Shown here piece by piece: positions 9,075 to 17,572 of a DNA stretch of 64,000 nt. The stretch covers positions 1 through 64,000 of the forward strand of contig NZ_SIJB01000004.1 of NCBI RefSeq assembly GCF_009910845.1, read 5' to 3'. The notes beneath the pieces were generated by a model. That model did not search any database. It was not told the DNA's origin and saw only the letters and a program-made list of their open reading frames with translations. Made by a program: the position numbers and the translations under genes. Position 1 is the first letter of the stretch; each line of letters starts with the position of its first letter. Origin of the DNA: Chengkuizengella marina. Lineage in GTDB: Bacteria; Bacillota; Bacilli; Paenibacillales; KCTC-33759.

Positions 9075-9527
9075 ATGAGAGAAAATAGAATTGGGATTGG
9101 ATTATTAATCATTCGTTTAGTAGTTGGCCTGTTATTCATTGGCCATGGTTCACAAAAATTATTTGGTTTCTTTGGGGGGGCTGGTTTACAAGGCACTGGA
9201 GGTTTTTTTGAATCTATCGGATTATCGCCAGGAACTTTAATGGCTTTTATTGCTGGAGCAGGTGAATTGGTCGGTGGAATTCTTCTAGTATTAGGTTTTA
9301 TAACACCTCTTGCTTCCGCAATGATTTTAGTCATTATGTTAGGTGCTATTGTTAAAGTACATGCTCCTGGTGGTTTATGGGCAACTCAAGGTGGAATAGA
9401 ATATCCATTAGTTCTTTTAGCAACAGTAATAGGTATAGCATTCATTGGTTCAGGGAAGTATTCTCTTGACCATTACTTTTTCAAAAAAACGAAGAGGGTG
9501 ACTTCTAATGATCAAAGTTTATCCTAA
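9075..9527 (+). CDS. DoxX-family membrane protein (MhqP-like)
   Basis: A 150-aa protein with four hydrophobic helices and the DoxX signatures LLFIGHGSQKLFGFFGG and GGILLVLGFITPLASA. DoxX proteins are membrane partners of quinone or thiol redox systems; in B. subtilis the DoxX gene mhqP belongs to the MhqR regulon. The MhqR palindrome directly upstream and the pirin gene overlapping its end by 20 bases place it in a quinone/electrophile response operon. AAGGGAG precedes the ATG. Confidence 0.85.
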   Translation: MRENRIGIGLLIIRLVVGLLFIGHGSQKLFGFFGGAGLQGTGGFFESIGLSPGTLMAFIAGAGELVGGILLVLGFITPLASAMILVIMLGAIVKVHAPGGLWATQGGIEYPLVLLATVIGIAFIGSGKYSLDHYFFKKTKRVTSNDQSLS

Positions 9528-10209
9528 GGAATCTAGATTTTCTCGAGACCATGGTTGGTTACAATCAAATTTTAGTTTTTCATTTGCAGATTTTTATGAT
9601 CCAGATAACTTGCAATTTGGTTCATTAAGAGTATTTAATGATGATTTCGTACGTCCTTCTCAAGGTTTTGGCAAACACCCTCATGAAGAAATGGAAATCG
9701 TTTCGATCGTATTGGACGGGGAGTTGAAACATGAAGACAGTGAAGGAAATTCAGCAGTCACTACTTTTGGTGGTATTCAAAGAATGAGTGCGGGAACTGG
9801 GATCTATCACTCTGAATTCAATCCTTCTTCAACACAAGAAGTAAACTTCTTTCAGTTATGGTTTTTGCCAAATAAAAAAGGTGTAGAACCAGAATATCAA
9901 AAAACAACTTATGAACCTTCAAAAATGAAAAACAATTTACTTCCTGTAGTTTCTAGTCAAGCTTCTGAGAATGTGGCTTACATCAATCAAGATGTAACAA
10001 TTTACATGTCTGACTTGAATACTGGTAAGGAATTGACACATACACAGGAAGCTGGCAGAAAAATGTTCCTCTTTGTCATTGAAGGAGACGTAACATTAAA
10101 TGATAACATTCATTTATCGAAACGTGACTCAGCTCGTATGACAGACGAGACATCAGTTGTGATTCAAGCAAATTCAGATGCAAGGTTCTTATTAATAGAT
10201 TTAGTATAA
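9508..10209 (+). CDS. Pirin-family cupin protein (possible quercetinase)
   Basis: A 233-aa bicupin of the pirin/YhaK family. Metal-binding residues appear in GKHPHEEME (about 52-60) and YHSEFN (about 97-102). Pirins bind iron or another metal and some cleave quercetin, an aromatic ring-opening that fits a quinone/catechol response. The start overlaps the DoxX gene and follows GAGGGTGA, so the two are translated together. A hairpin with a short T-run follows the stop. Confidence 0.85.
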   Translation: MIKVYPKESRFSRDHGWLQSNFSFSFADFYDPDNLQFGSLRVFNDDFVRPSQGFGKHPHEEMEIVSIVLDGELKHEDSEGNSAVTTFGGIQRMSAGTGIYHSEFNPSSTQEVNFFQLWFLPNKKGVEPEYQKTTYEPSKMKNNLLPVVSSQASENVAYINQDVTIYMSDLNTGKELTHTQEAGRKMFLFVIEGDVTLNDNIHLSKRDSARMTDETSVVIQANSDARFLLIDLV

Positions 10210-10228
10210 ATTGAATAAAAATGATATA

Positions 10229-10254
10229 GGACAGCAGATGTATTGCTGTCCTTT
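10229..10254 (+). terminator. Terminator after the pirin gene
   Basis: GGACAGCA pairs perfectly with TGCTGTCC over a 7-base loop, followed by TTT. The T-run is short. Confidence 0.6.
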
Positions 10255-10490
10255 AGAATATTATTATTTGGAAGTTTTCCAGTATATGTATTTTGATTAG
10301 GGTTTGATCGATGATAAGTGCCAAAGTTGGTAGAAGAAGTGTATTAGTTTAATAACAATCCCAGTTTTTGAAAAAAGATTGATCAAACATAAAAAGTTTG
10401 ATCATTTTAATTTCTTGAAATGTATAAGGGTGATTGAAAGAAATTGCGACTTCCTCAGGTGTTCAGTCAGAAAAAATAATTTTTGTGAAT

Positions 10491-10887
10491 CTATTTCTGA
10501 TGTTTATTGGATTTTCTTCTTAACACTTCATCCACAACCCAAAAAAGAATGGAATAAAAACCAGACAAGAAGTAAAAAGCCTTGTACAAACCTAAACTAT
10601 TAAAGCTATGTCCTAGTCCAAAAATAATCGTAATAAAACCCCAAGCAAATAATAAATGGATAAACAACCCTGACAAAAGCCGTTTAAGACCACTGAATCT
10701 TTTTGTCACATAATCAGATAAGATTGAAACAGGAATCCCGTAAAATAAAAGTATAGATACGGTATAAATACTAATTACATAAAATCTCTAGAAAATCGTT
10801 TCCAAGAGTTAGTAGAGTATGCATTACTATAAACAAAACAGACAGTATAGATGTGATCAAGAAGGTCTTGGCTTTTCTTTTTAACAT
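10491..10887 (-). pseudogene. Frameshifted four-helix membrane protein gene
   Basis: ATG 10887 has AGGGGAGAAT before it and starts MLKRKAKTFLITSILSVLFI, then runs into a stop at about 10773. Adding one A to the A4 run at 10781-10784 joins it to a second frame (ISIYTVSILLFYGIPVSIL, then DYVTKRFSGLKRLLSGLF) that ends at 10491. The repaired product would be about 130 aa with four hydrophobic helices and a basic tail. The family is not recognised. The shift may be real decay or a sequencing error in the homopolymer. Confidence 0.6.
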
Positions 10888-10996
10888 ATTCTCCCCTCAT
10901 TTCCATTATCCAGCTCAAACTGCTTAGCTGTTTAGTGAAGTAATCAGATTGATTTAAGAGTCTCTCCATAAAATGAATAACCAACCCCTTAAGGGT

Positions 10997-11734
10997 TTAT
11001 TTATACAAGTATTTTCTAGAAATATTCATTAACATAGACATAAAAATCAAAAGGATACCAACTGCAGAAGAAATCCAAGGATAAATGATTGGAAAAAATA
11101 TAGTAGGCCAACCTTTTAAAATGTCAGAGTAGTAACCCATGGACATAAGAGCTGTATTTGAAAAGTTAACTAATTTTACTCCTAATTTGTATTCAGAGCG
11201 ATCTTGGTATCCAAATACTTCTTCACGCCACTCCCCTTTTTCATTAACATGAATAATACGCCATTGTCTATCCTCCATTTTTTCATTATTATCCGTTAAC
11301 CTTTGTACAATTGCAGTTTTAATTTCATTTGATTTTAGATTTTTGACTGTTAAAATATCAATCCAAGAGAAATATCGACTACCCCGGTTTCGATTGGATA
11401 ACCATATTTCAGACGAATCAGTGATTAACTTCCCATTGAGTTCAATTTGTAATTTTATTATTTCACCTGCTTCAACATGTTCATCTATATCCCAAGGTGT
11501 TAACGGAGCTAATCGCCCTGTATTTTCTTCTATTAACTTAATGTGATGATTATTAATAATTAATTCATTCGTTTGAATAATTGTAGGAAACCCTTGGACG
11601 TTGTCAGCATGTTTAATAACATAAGTACGATTTATGTCGTTATCGATATACATTTCTCGAAGCATTAAAAATATTGGATTAATAGATATAGTAATTAATA
11701 ATAATCCTATAAGAAAGACGTAACGTGTCTTCAT
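10997..11734 (-). CDS. Membrane-anchored protein of unknown function with two terminal helices
   Basis: A 245-aa protein with a hydrophobic helix at residues 5-24 and another near 215-237, enclosing about 190 residues rich in beta-type sequence that would lie outside the membrane. AAGGAGTATAAAAC precedes the ATG. No family or catalytic motif is recognised. It is the first of four minus-strand genes or remnants (with the epimerase-like and DUF393 genes upstream) and could share their transcript, since gaps are short. Confidence 0.65.
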   Translation of the reverse strand: MKTRYVFLIGLLLITISINPIFLMLREMYIDNDINRTYVIKHADNVQGFPTIIQTNELIINNHHIKLIEENTGRLAPLTPWDIDEHVEAGEIIKLQIELNGKLITDSSEIWLSNRNRGSRYFSWIDILTVKNLKSNEIKTAIVQRLTDNNEKMEDRQWRIIHVNEKGEWREEVFGYQDRSEYKLGVKLVNFSNTALMSMGYYSDILKGWPTIFFPIIYPWISSAVGILLIFMSMLMNISRKYLYK

Positions 11735-11764
11735 GTTTTATACTCCTTAATCCCTAAGCTAGGA

Positions 11765-12679
11765 TTATTCATAGATAATTTGTTTTAAAGCTTTTTCTAG
11801 ATTGTCGTGTTTAAAAGAAAATCCGTTGTTCAAAAATCGTTTAGGAATACACTTCCGACCAGTTAGTGCAAGTTCAGGAGCTGTTTTCAATACAAAAAAT
11901 GAACCAAATTTCACCATTGGAGCTGGAACAGTTGGAGACCATCCTTTCCCTAATCCTTTTCGTAAGGTTTTCATAAATTCTTTATTTGTGACAGGATTAG
12001 GTCCAGTAACATTATATACTCCACAATATTGATTACTTTCAATAGCATGTAAGAACATTTCATTTAAATCATCAATATGAATCCAGCTTATATATTGTTT
12101 ACCAGAACCTATGGTACCTCCTAGATTTAATTTCGTTAACTTAATGAGAGGTTCTAATGCACCTCCACCTTTTCCTAGAGCGAATCCAATACGAAAACAA
12201 ATCTGCCGAGTTTTTTCATGATTAATTTCAAAAAAAGTCTCTTCCCATTTTTCGCAAACCTCAACTGAAAATCCTGTACCATGAGCTCCTCTTTCATCAC
12301 ATTCTTCTATCGTATCTCCATAAATAGCTAAAGAAGCAGCTTGTATAAACACATTGGGTGGATTACTGCATTTTTCTATGCTTTTATGCAAGATTTTTAC
12401 TGAGTTAATTCTAGAAGATAATATACTTTCTTTATTTTTTTTAGTATAAATACAATCCACACTTTTTCCTGCTAAATTAATAATTGCGTAACTTCCTTCA
12501 ATTTCTTTTTGCCAATCCTCTAGAGTTTGACCATCCCAATGAACATATTTAATATGACTATTAGTTTTTGAAGGCTGTCTAGTTAAAATAACAACTTCAT
12601 ACCCTTGCTTAACTAAATAATTTGCTAATGAAGTTCCTAAAAAACCAGATCCGCCAGGGATTACAATTTTTCGACTCAT
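11765..12679 (-). CDS. TIGR01777-family NAD(P)-binding epimerase-like protein
   Basis: A 304-aa extended short-chain dehydrogenase/reductase. The nucleotide-binding motif GGSGFLG is at residues 8-14; INLAGKSV, IQAASLAIYGD, and the long C-terminal DUF1731-type region (PAPMVKFGSFFVLKTAPELA) are typical of this group. In the usual YxxxK region the Lys is not conserved, as in other family members, so catalysis is uncertain. ATG 12679 follows AGGGGTGAAATTA and is preferred over the GTG at 12688. A paralogue lies at 34948. Confidence 0.85.
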   Translation of the reverse strand: MSRKIVIPGGSGFLGTSLANYLVKQGYEVVILTRQPSKTNSHIKYVHWDGQTLEDWQKEIEGSYAIINLAGKSVDCIYTKKNKESILSSRINSVKILHKSIEKCSNPPNVFIQAASLAIYGDTIEECDERGAHGTGFSVEVCEKWEETFFEINHEKTRQICFRIGFALGKGGGALEPLIKLTKLNLGGTIGSGKQYISWIHIDDLNEMFLHAIESNQYCGVYNVTGPNPVTNKEFMKTLRKGLGKGWSPTVPAPMVKFGSFFVLKTAPELALTGRKCIPKRFLNNGFSFKHDNLEKALKQIIYE

Positions 12680-12699
12680 TAATTTCACCCCTTAAGCAA

Positions 12700-13098
12700 C
12701 TATTCTAAAAATTTTTCTCTATTTTCCTTACTTGGAATCAAACACTGCTCACTCTTGCCAAACCATCGATATCTATTTTTTGCAATCCAATCATACACAA
12801 CATCTCTTATTGATTTTGGTATAATGATGAAAGCAAAGAGGATGGGCCATAAGTTTTTTAATAGTAAACACAAGCGTAACGCTGCAGATGATTTGGTATA
12901 TGTTTTGTTGCCTTGAATAAGGACAATGGTACTAATTTCTTTTGTGTTTAAGTTATATTGTTTAAGTAACTTTTGCCCAATATTAGATTGCAATGAAGCA
13001 AATTTGATGTTTCCTCTTACTCTTGGAAGAATAAATTGAACAACACCGTTACATAAATTGCAAACACCGTCAAAGAGTAAAATGGATGTTTTATTCAT
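12700..13098 (-). CDS. DUF393 (DCC family) thiol-disulfide oxidoreductase-like protein
   Basis: A 132-aa protein with the family hallmark LLFDGVCNLCN at residues 7-17, a CxxC-type motif on a thioredoxin-like fold, followed by IKFASLQSN and a C-terminal RYRWFGKSEQC. Family members are thought to be membrane-associated redox proteins; the function is not established. AAGGAGCTAATTACA precedes the ATG. It lies just upstream of the epimerase-like gene on the same strand. Confidence 0.8.
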   Translation of the reverse strand: MNKTSILLFDGVCNLCNGVVQFILPRVRGNIKFASLQSNIGQKLLKQYNLNTKEISTIVLIQGNKTYTKSSAALRLCLLLKNLWPILFAFIIIPKSIRDVVYDWIAKNRYRWFGKSEQCLIPSKENREKFLE

Positions 13099-13190
13099 TG
13101 TAATTAGCTCCTTACTGTTCTAAGTATAGCTTGACGTTTTGATTTTGGTTAGTTCTAAATATTATAGTACTTGAAATAGGAGATTTTCAC

Positions 13191-13804
13191 ATGTATACTC
13201 GTTATTCAAATTCAATTGAAGTGGTTATTTTACTTCATGAAATATACGGAATAAATAAACATATTCAAGATACAGCCAATTTAATTGAAGAGTTAGGGTT
13301 TGATGTCATTTGTCCCAACCTGCTTAACTGTGGAAAAGTTTACAATTATGACGAAGAAATTGAAGCCTACCAAAACTTTAAAATGAATATTGGTTTTGAA
13401 AGAAGTACTGCTAAAGTGAAAGGTTTAATCAGTGAATCTTCATTAATATATGATAAAATTTATTTAGTTGGTTATAGTGTGGGGGGACAATTGCCTGGTT
13501 ATGTAGTGAAAATCACTTGTGTGATCGAGTAGTTTGTTATTACGGCTCTCGTATTAGAGAATATTTGAACATAAAACCACAAATGCCAACCTTGCTATTT
13601 TTGCCTGAAACAGAAAAATCATTCCATGTAAGTGATCTTTACAATAAGCTCATTCAAAATGAAAGCGAACAAATTGAATTACGTACTTATAAAGCAAATC
13701 ATGGTTTCGCAGATCCTTACTCAAAATATTATAACAAAGAAGCTTATAAACATTCATTTCATCGAATGGGTAACTTTTTAAAAGGAAGTGATAATTTTTT
13801 TTAA
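13191..13804 (+). pseudogene. Dienelactone-hydrolase-like gene split by a frameshift
   Basis: The first frame (13191-13532) begins MYTRYSNSIEVVILLHEIYG and reaches the nucleophile elbow GYSVGG; it then goes out of frame. Adding one G to the G6 run at 13481-13486 gives GYSVGGTIAWLCSENHLCDR and joins the second frame, which holds the likely catalytic His in KANHGFADPYS and ends at 13804. The repaired protein has about 204 residues, normal for dienelactone hydrolase-like enzymes. The gene is broken as read, through mutation or a sequencing error. Confidence 0.7.
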
Positions 13805-13911
13805 AAAAATAATAGATTACAATACAATCTAGGGTCATAGAAAATATCATAAAAAAATATATTCACTAATGAAAATGACATTCACAACTTTTTAAAAAGG
13901 GGAAATTAAAC

Positions 13912-14379
13912 ATGACAATTGAATTAATATCTATGTCCGCAGTTGATTATGAAAAATTTATCTCACATAGTATCAATCATTTTGCGAATGAAAAAGTCAG
14001 AGCGGGTACATGGCTTAAAGAGGAAGCAATGAATAAATCAAAAGAGGCTTTTGAGCGTTTACTACCTCAAGGATTAAATACAAATTTGCACTATTTACTT
14101 TCTATTGTAGATGAAGAACAAACGATAGGATGGTTATGGTATTTTTATGATGATAAAAATTTACAGAAAGAAGCATTTATTTATGACTTTTTTATATATG
14201 AAGAGTATCAAGGAAAAGGGTTTGGAAAGTCCTCACTTTTAGCGTTAGATATGCTAGCAAAAGATAAGGGTATAAAAAAGATCTCACTTCATGTTTTTGC
14301 TCATAATAAACGTGCAATACAACTATATGAAAAAATGGATTTCGAAGCTACAGATATCAGCATGTCAAAAATATTGTAG
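13912..14379 (+). CDS. GNAT N-acetyltransferase
   Basis: A 155-aa acetyltransferase. The acetyl-CoA binding motif is YQGKGFGKSSLLALD at about residues 99-113, preceded by the beta-4 strand AFIYDFFIYEE, and the C-terminal part holds LHVFAHNKRAIQLYEKMDFE. The substrate is unknown. AAGGGGAAATTAAAC precedes the ATG. A hairpin terminator follows, so the gene is probably monocistronic. Confidence 0.85.
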   Translation: MTIELISMSAVDYEKFISHSINHFANEKVRAGTWLKEEAMNKSKEAFERLLPQGLNTNLHYLLSIVDEEQTIGWLWYFYDDKNLQKEAFIYDFFIYEEYQGKGFGKSSLLALDMLAKDKGIKKISLHVFAHNKRAIQLYEKMDFEATDISMSKIL

Positions 14380-14420
14380 CCATGCATGAATGATTTTTTT
14401 AAGTTTATATAATTGAATTA

Positions 14421-14452
14421 AGCAGCAACATGGCAATGTTGACTGCTTTTTT
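14421..14452 (+). terminator. Terminator after the GNAT gene
   Basis: AGCAG-CAACAT pairs with ATGTTG-A-CTGCT, with one bulged base, followed by six T. Confidence 0.8.
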
Positions 14453-14473
14453 GGAATATGCAAATGTTTACAT

Positions 14474-14487
14474 TGAAAACGATACCA
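14474..14487. promoter_or_regulatory. cre-like site for CcpA (GH30 gene)
   Basis: TGAAAACGATACCA fits the catabolite-responsive element consensus TGWAANCGNTNWCA in 13 of 14 positions. It is 81 bases before the GH30 start. Confidence 0.6.
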
Positions 14488-14518
14488 ATAAGTGTTACTA
14501 TGTACTATATTTACTCTT

Positions 14519-14532
14519 TTAAAACGATTACA
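14519..14532. promoter_or_regulatory. Second cre-like site before the GH30 gene
   Basis: TTAAAACGATTACA fits the consensus in 13 of 14 positions and lies 36 bases before the GH30 ATG, close to or inside the transcribed leader. Confidence 0.55.
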
Positions 14533-14567
14533 TTTATCAGCTACTATGAAAAGGGGAGAGGACTAGT

Positions 14568-16853
14568 ATGGGGAAATTTAAGGGGAGAAGTTTATATTTA
14601 TTCATGACGTTATCATTAGTTTTGATGCTTACTTTTAGCAATATGAATCTCAGTTTTGCAAACGCTAACAATAATAGAGTACAAGTATGGGTGACAACCG
14701 TGGATGAGCAAAAACTATTAGAACAGCAAGCAGATGTGTTTTTTGAAACAGATACAACCTTTAATCCAATAAATATTCAAGTCGATGAAAATATAAAATA
14801 TCAAGAAATGGATGGTTTTGGAGCAGCAGTTTCTGGTTCAGCTGCGTATTTAATTAATCAATTAGATTCAGCTAAACAATATGAGCTTTTAAATGATTTA
14901 TTCGGAAAAGATGGTGTGAATTTCAGTTTTGTTCGCCATACGATTGGAGCTTCAGATTTTTCATTATCTTCTTATACTTATGATGATATGTCACAAGGTC
15001 AAACGGATTTAAATTTAGATCAATTTTCAATTTTCCAAGAACAGGTTAATGTAATCCCTGTGCTGCAGGACATTAAAGGGATCAATCCACAAGTGAAAAT
15101 CTTAGGTACTCCTTGGAGTGCACCAGCATGGATGAAGAATAATGAGCAGCTAAACGGAGGAACATTAAACCCTGAATATTACCAAGTTTATGCTGAATAC
15201 TTAGCCAAATATGTACAGAGTTATGAGAATGAAGGTTTACCAATTTACGCGATAACAGTACAAAATGAACCGCATCATGAAACAAGTGGTTATCCAAGCA
15301 TGTATATGAGTGCTCAAGAGCAAATCCATTTTATTAAAAATAATTTAGGTCCAACATTTGAAGCACAAAATTTGGAGACAAAAATATTAAGCTGGGATCA
15401 CAACTGGAATGAATATGAGTATCCAATTCAAGTACTAGATGATCCAGTTGCGAAGGATTATGTAGATGGTAGTGCATTTCATTGTTATGGTGGAACGCCA
15501 GATAAGCAATCAGAAGTATACAATGCTCACCCTGACAAAGGAATTTGGTTTACGGAATGTTCTGGCGGTGAGTGGGATACTGATTTTGATGTGAATATGA
15601 AATGGAATATGTCCAATGTAGTGATTGGATCTATACGAAATTGGTCAAAATCCGTTCTGTTATGGAATCTCGCTTTAGATGAAAACTTTGGACCCATGAA
15701 TGGTGGTTGTACGGATTGTCGTGGTGTCGTTACAATAGATTCAAATTCAGGAGAAGTCACCAAAAATGTTGAGTATTATGTACTAGGTCATGTTAGTAAA
15801 TTTGTAGAACCAGGTGCTGTAAGAATAGAATCTAATTATGACGAAAGAATAGAGACAGTAGCTTTTAAAAATCCCGATGGATCAAAAGTTTTACTTGCAC
15901 ATAATAATTCAGATAATGAACAAACATTTAAAGTAAAGGCTGGAAGTAAAGGTTTTGAATATACGCTTCCTGTTGGTGCTGTAGCGACATTTGTTTGGGA
16001 AGGTAGTTACGATGTCAGCAAGATCAATGCCTTTGATAAAATTGAAGCAGAAGATTTTAATGCAATGAGAGGAATTGAAACTGAAACAAATGGCAATGTT
16101 GTAAATGTGGGTTGGACGGATCATGAAGATTTCATTATGTTTGAAAATGTGGACTTTGGTAATGGAGCCATAAGTGTTGATACAAGAGTAGCTTCTGCAT
16201 CTGCAGGTGGAATATTAGAATTAAGAATTGGGAGTTTAACTGGAACGTTAATTAGCGAAGTCAATGTCAATAATACAGGTGGTTGGCAATCGTATGAGCT
16301 AGTTAATGGGGATCTATCTACTGCAATCGGAATCAATGATTTATATGTTATATTCAAAGGTGGAAATGGAATTGCAAATATTGATTGGATTCAGTTTCAA
16401 CCATTCACTCAGCAAAATTTAATCAATGACAGTGGATTTGAAACAGGTGATTTATTCAACTGGAATGAGTGGCACCCAGACAATCAGCAGTTAGCCCATA
16501 GTATAGATAATGACGATCCATTAAACGGAAATTATAAATTAGTTCATTGGTCACCTGCAGATTATCAACAATTAACGAGTCAAATTTTAAATGTACCGAA
16601 TGGCACCTATAAAGCATCGGTTTGGGTCAAATCAGGTGGAGGTCAAAACGAACTTCATTTATTTGCTAAAGGATATGGTGGGGAAGAGTTGCAAGCCGTT
16701 ATTGGTTCTGAACCTGTAGGAACTTGGACTCAATATCTTATTGAAGACATTCAAGTAATTAATGGGGAAATCGAAATTGGAATTTGGTCAAATTCCCCAG
16801 GAAATAATTGGGCAGTATTTGATGATGTTGAGTTGATTCAGGAGTACAGATAG
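14568..16853 (+). CDS. Secreted GH30 beta-glucanase with CBM6-like and CBM4/9-like modules
   Basis: A 761-aa exported glycoside hydrolase. After a signal peptide (cleavage near ANA, residue 33) the GH30 barrel follows, with DGFGAAVSGSAAYLINQ, general acid/base Glu234 in TVQNEPHHE and nucleophile Glu330 in WFTECSGGEW. A CBM6-type module starts at IEAEDFNAMRG (about 492-617), and a C-terminal CBM4/9-like jelly roll starts at NLINDSGFETGD (about 621-760). GH30 members of this type cleave beta-1,6-glucan or glucosylceramide-like substrates; beta-1,6-glucan is favoured by the nearby GH81 enzyme. AAGGGGAGAGG and two cre-like sites precede it. Confidence 0.88.
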   Translation: MGKFKGRSLYLFMTLSLVLMLTFSNMNLSFANANNNRVQVWVTTVDEQKLLEQQADVFFETDTTFNPINIQVDENIKYQEMDGFGAAVSGSAAYLINQLDSAKQYELLNDLFGKDGVNFSFVRHTIGASDFSLSSYTYDDMSQGQTDLNLDQFSIFQEQVNVIPVLQDIKGINPQVKILGTPWSAPAWMKNNEQLNGGTLNPEYYQVYAEYLAKYVQSYENEGLPIYAITVQNEPHHETSGYPSMYMSAQEQIHFIKNNLGPTFEAQNLETKILSWDHNWNEYEYPIQVLDDPVAKDYVDGSAFHCYGGTPDKQSEVYNAHPDKGIWFTECSGGEWDTDFDVNMKWNMSNVVIGSIRNWSKSVLLWNLALDENFGPMNGGCTDCRGVVTIDSNSGEVTKNVEYYVLGHVSKFVEPGAVRIESNYDERIETVAFKNPDGSKVLLAHNNSDNEQTFKVKAGSKGFEYTLPVGAVATFVWEGSYDVSKINAFDKIEAEDFNAMRGIETETNGNVVNVGWTDHEDFIMFENVDFGNGAISVDTRVASASAGGILELRIGSLTGTLISEVNVNNTGGWQSYELVNGDLSTAIGINDLYVIFKGGNGIANIDWIQFQPFTQQNLINDSGFETGDLFNWNEWHPDNQQLAHSIDNDDPLNGNYKLVHWSPADYQQLTSQILNVPNGTYKASVWVKSGGGQNELHLFAKGYGGEELQAVIGSEPVGTWTQYLIEDIQVINGEIEIGIWSNSPGNNWAVFDDVELIQEYR

Positions 16854-16871
16854 TGATTTAAAATTAAAAAT

Positions 16872-16906
16872 AACTCCCTTCTTAACATACTAAGAAGGGA
16901 GTTTTT
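16872..16906. terminator. Bidirectional terminator
   Basis: AACTCCCTTCTTA pairs perfectly with TAAGAAGGGAGTT over a 6-base loop, with T-runs on both strands. It separates the GH30 gene from the converging response regulator. Confidence 0.9.
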
Positions 16907-16928
16907 GGATGACATTTGGTTGCGCACA

Positions 16929-17549
16929 TTATAATCCCTTTCTTTTCACTTTTTTTACGGCTTCCTTACTGCTTTTTACACCTAGTTTTTTTAAAATTTT
17001 ATTCACTTGATTCTTTAATGTACTCTCTGATTTATATAATTTTTTTCCTATTTCCGTTTGTGTCATGCCTTTTTCTATATGTTGAAACACTTCTTTTTCT
17101 GCAGGTGTTAGTTTTTGAAGTTGTTCTTCTCTTTTTAAACGATGGAATTCTAGTTTGAATACTTCCATTGGATGTGAATGAGAAAAGGCAAAACGTATGA
17201 CATGTGGGAGTTGTTCAAAGTCTGGTTTTGCTACATAATTAATTGCCCCTGCTGTAAATGCTTTTTTTATAATTTCCTCGTCATTTAATGAAGTGAGCAT
17301 GATGATTTTAGCATCTGGATTTGACTCAGAGATCTCAACAGCTGTATAAATCCCGTCTAATTGATTTTTAGTTAAGTTAATATCTAATAAAACAATGTCA
17401 AATTCAGTATTAGTTACAAGCTGCAAAGCTTCATAATGTGATGTTGCTTTACCAGTCACTTGAAAATCTTTTTCATGGTTTAAAAATTCTGAGATCATTT
17501 GCAGCCAATCTATATCGTCCTCAACTAATAATATTTTAATTTTATTCAT
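16929..17549 (-). CDS. LuxR/NarL-type response regulator
   Basis: A 206-aa two-component regulator. The receiver domain has acidic EDD at residues 10-12 and phospho-acceptor Asp56 in IVLLDINLT, with the conserved Thr and Lys in MLTS and VAKPD. The C-terminal LuxR HTH is LTPAEKEVFQHIEKGMTQTE to STLKNQVNKILKKLGVKSS. GGAGTTTTTGGAT precedes ATG 17549; a TTG at 17576 is less likely. It lies 24 bases behind the sensor kinase gene and is its likely partner. The target genes are unknown. Confidence 0.85.
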   Translation of the reverse strand: MNKIKILLVEDDIDWLQMISEFLNHEKDFQVTGKATSHYEALQLVTNTEFDIVLLDINLTKNQLDGIYTAVEISESNPDAKIIMLTSLNDEEIIKKAFTAGAINYVAKPDFEQLPHVIRFAFSHSHPMEVFKLEFHRLKREEQLQKLTPAEKEVFQHIEKGMTQTEIGKKLYKSESTLKNQVNKILKKLGVKSSKEAVKKVKRKGL

Positions 17550-17572
17550 ATCCAAAAACTCCATTCTCATTT

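Noticed and set aside
10379-10603. 74-codon plus-strand frame opposite the broken membrane protein
   Set aside because: No family resemblance and no good start signal; the minus-strand frame joins well to an upstream half after one base is restored.
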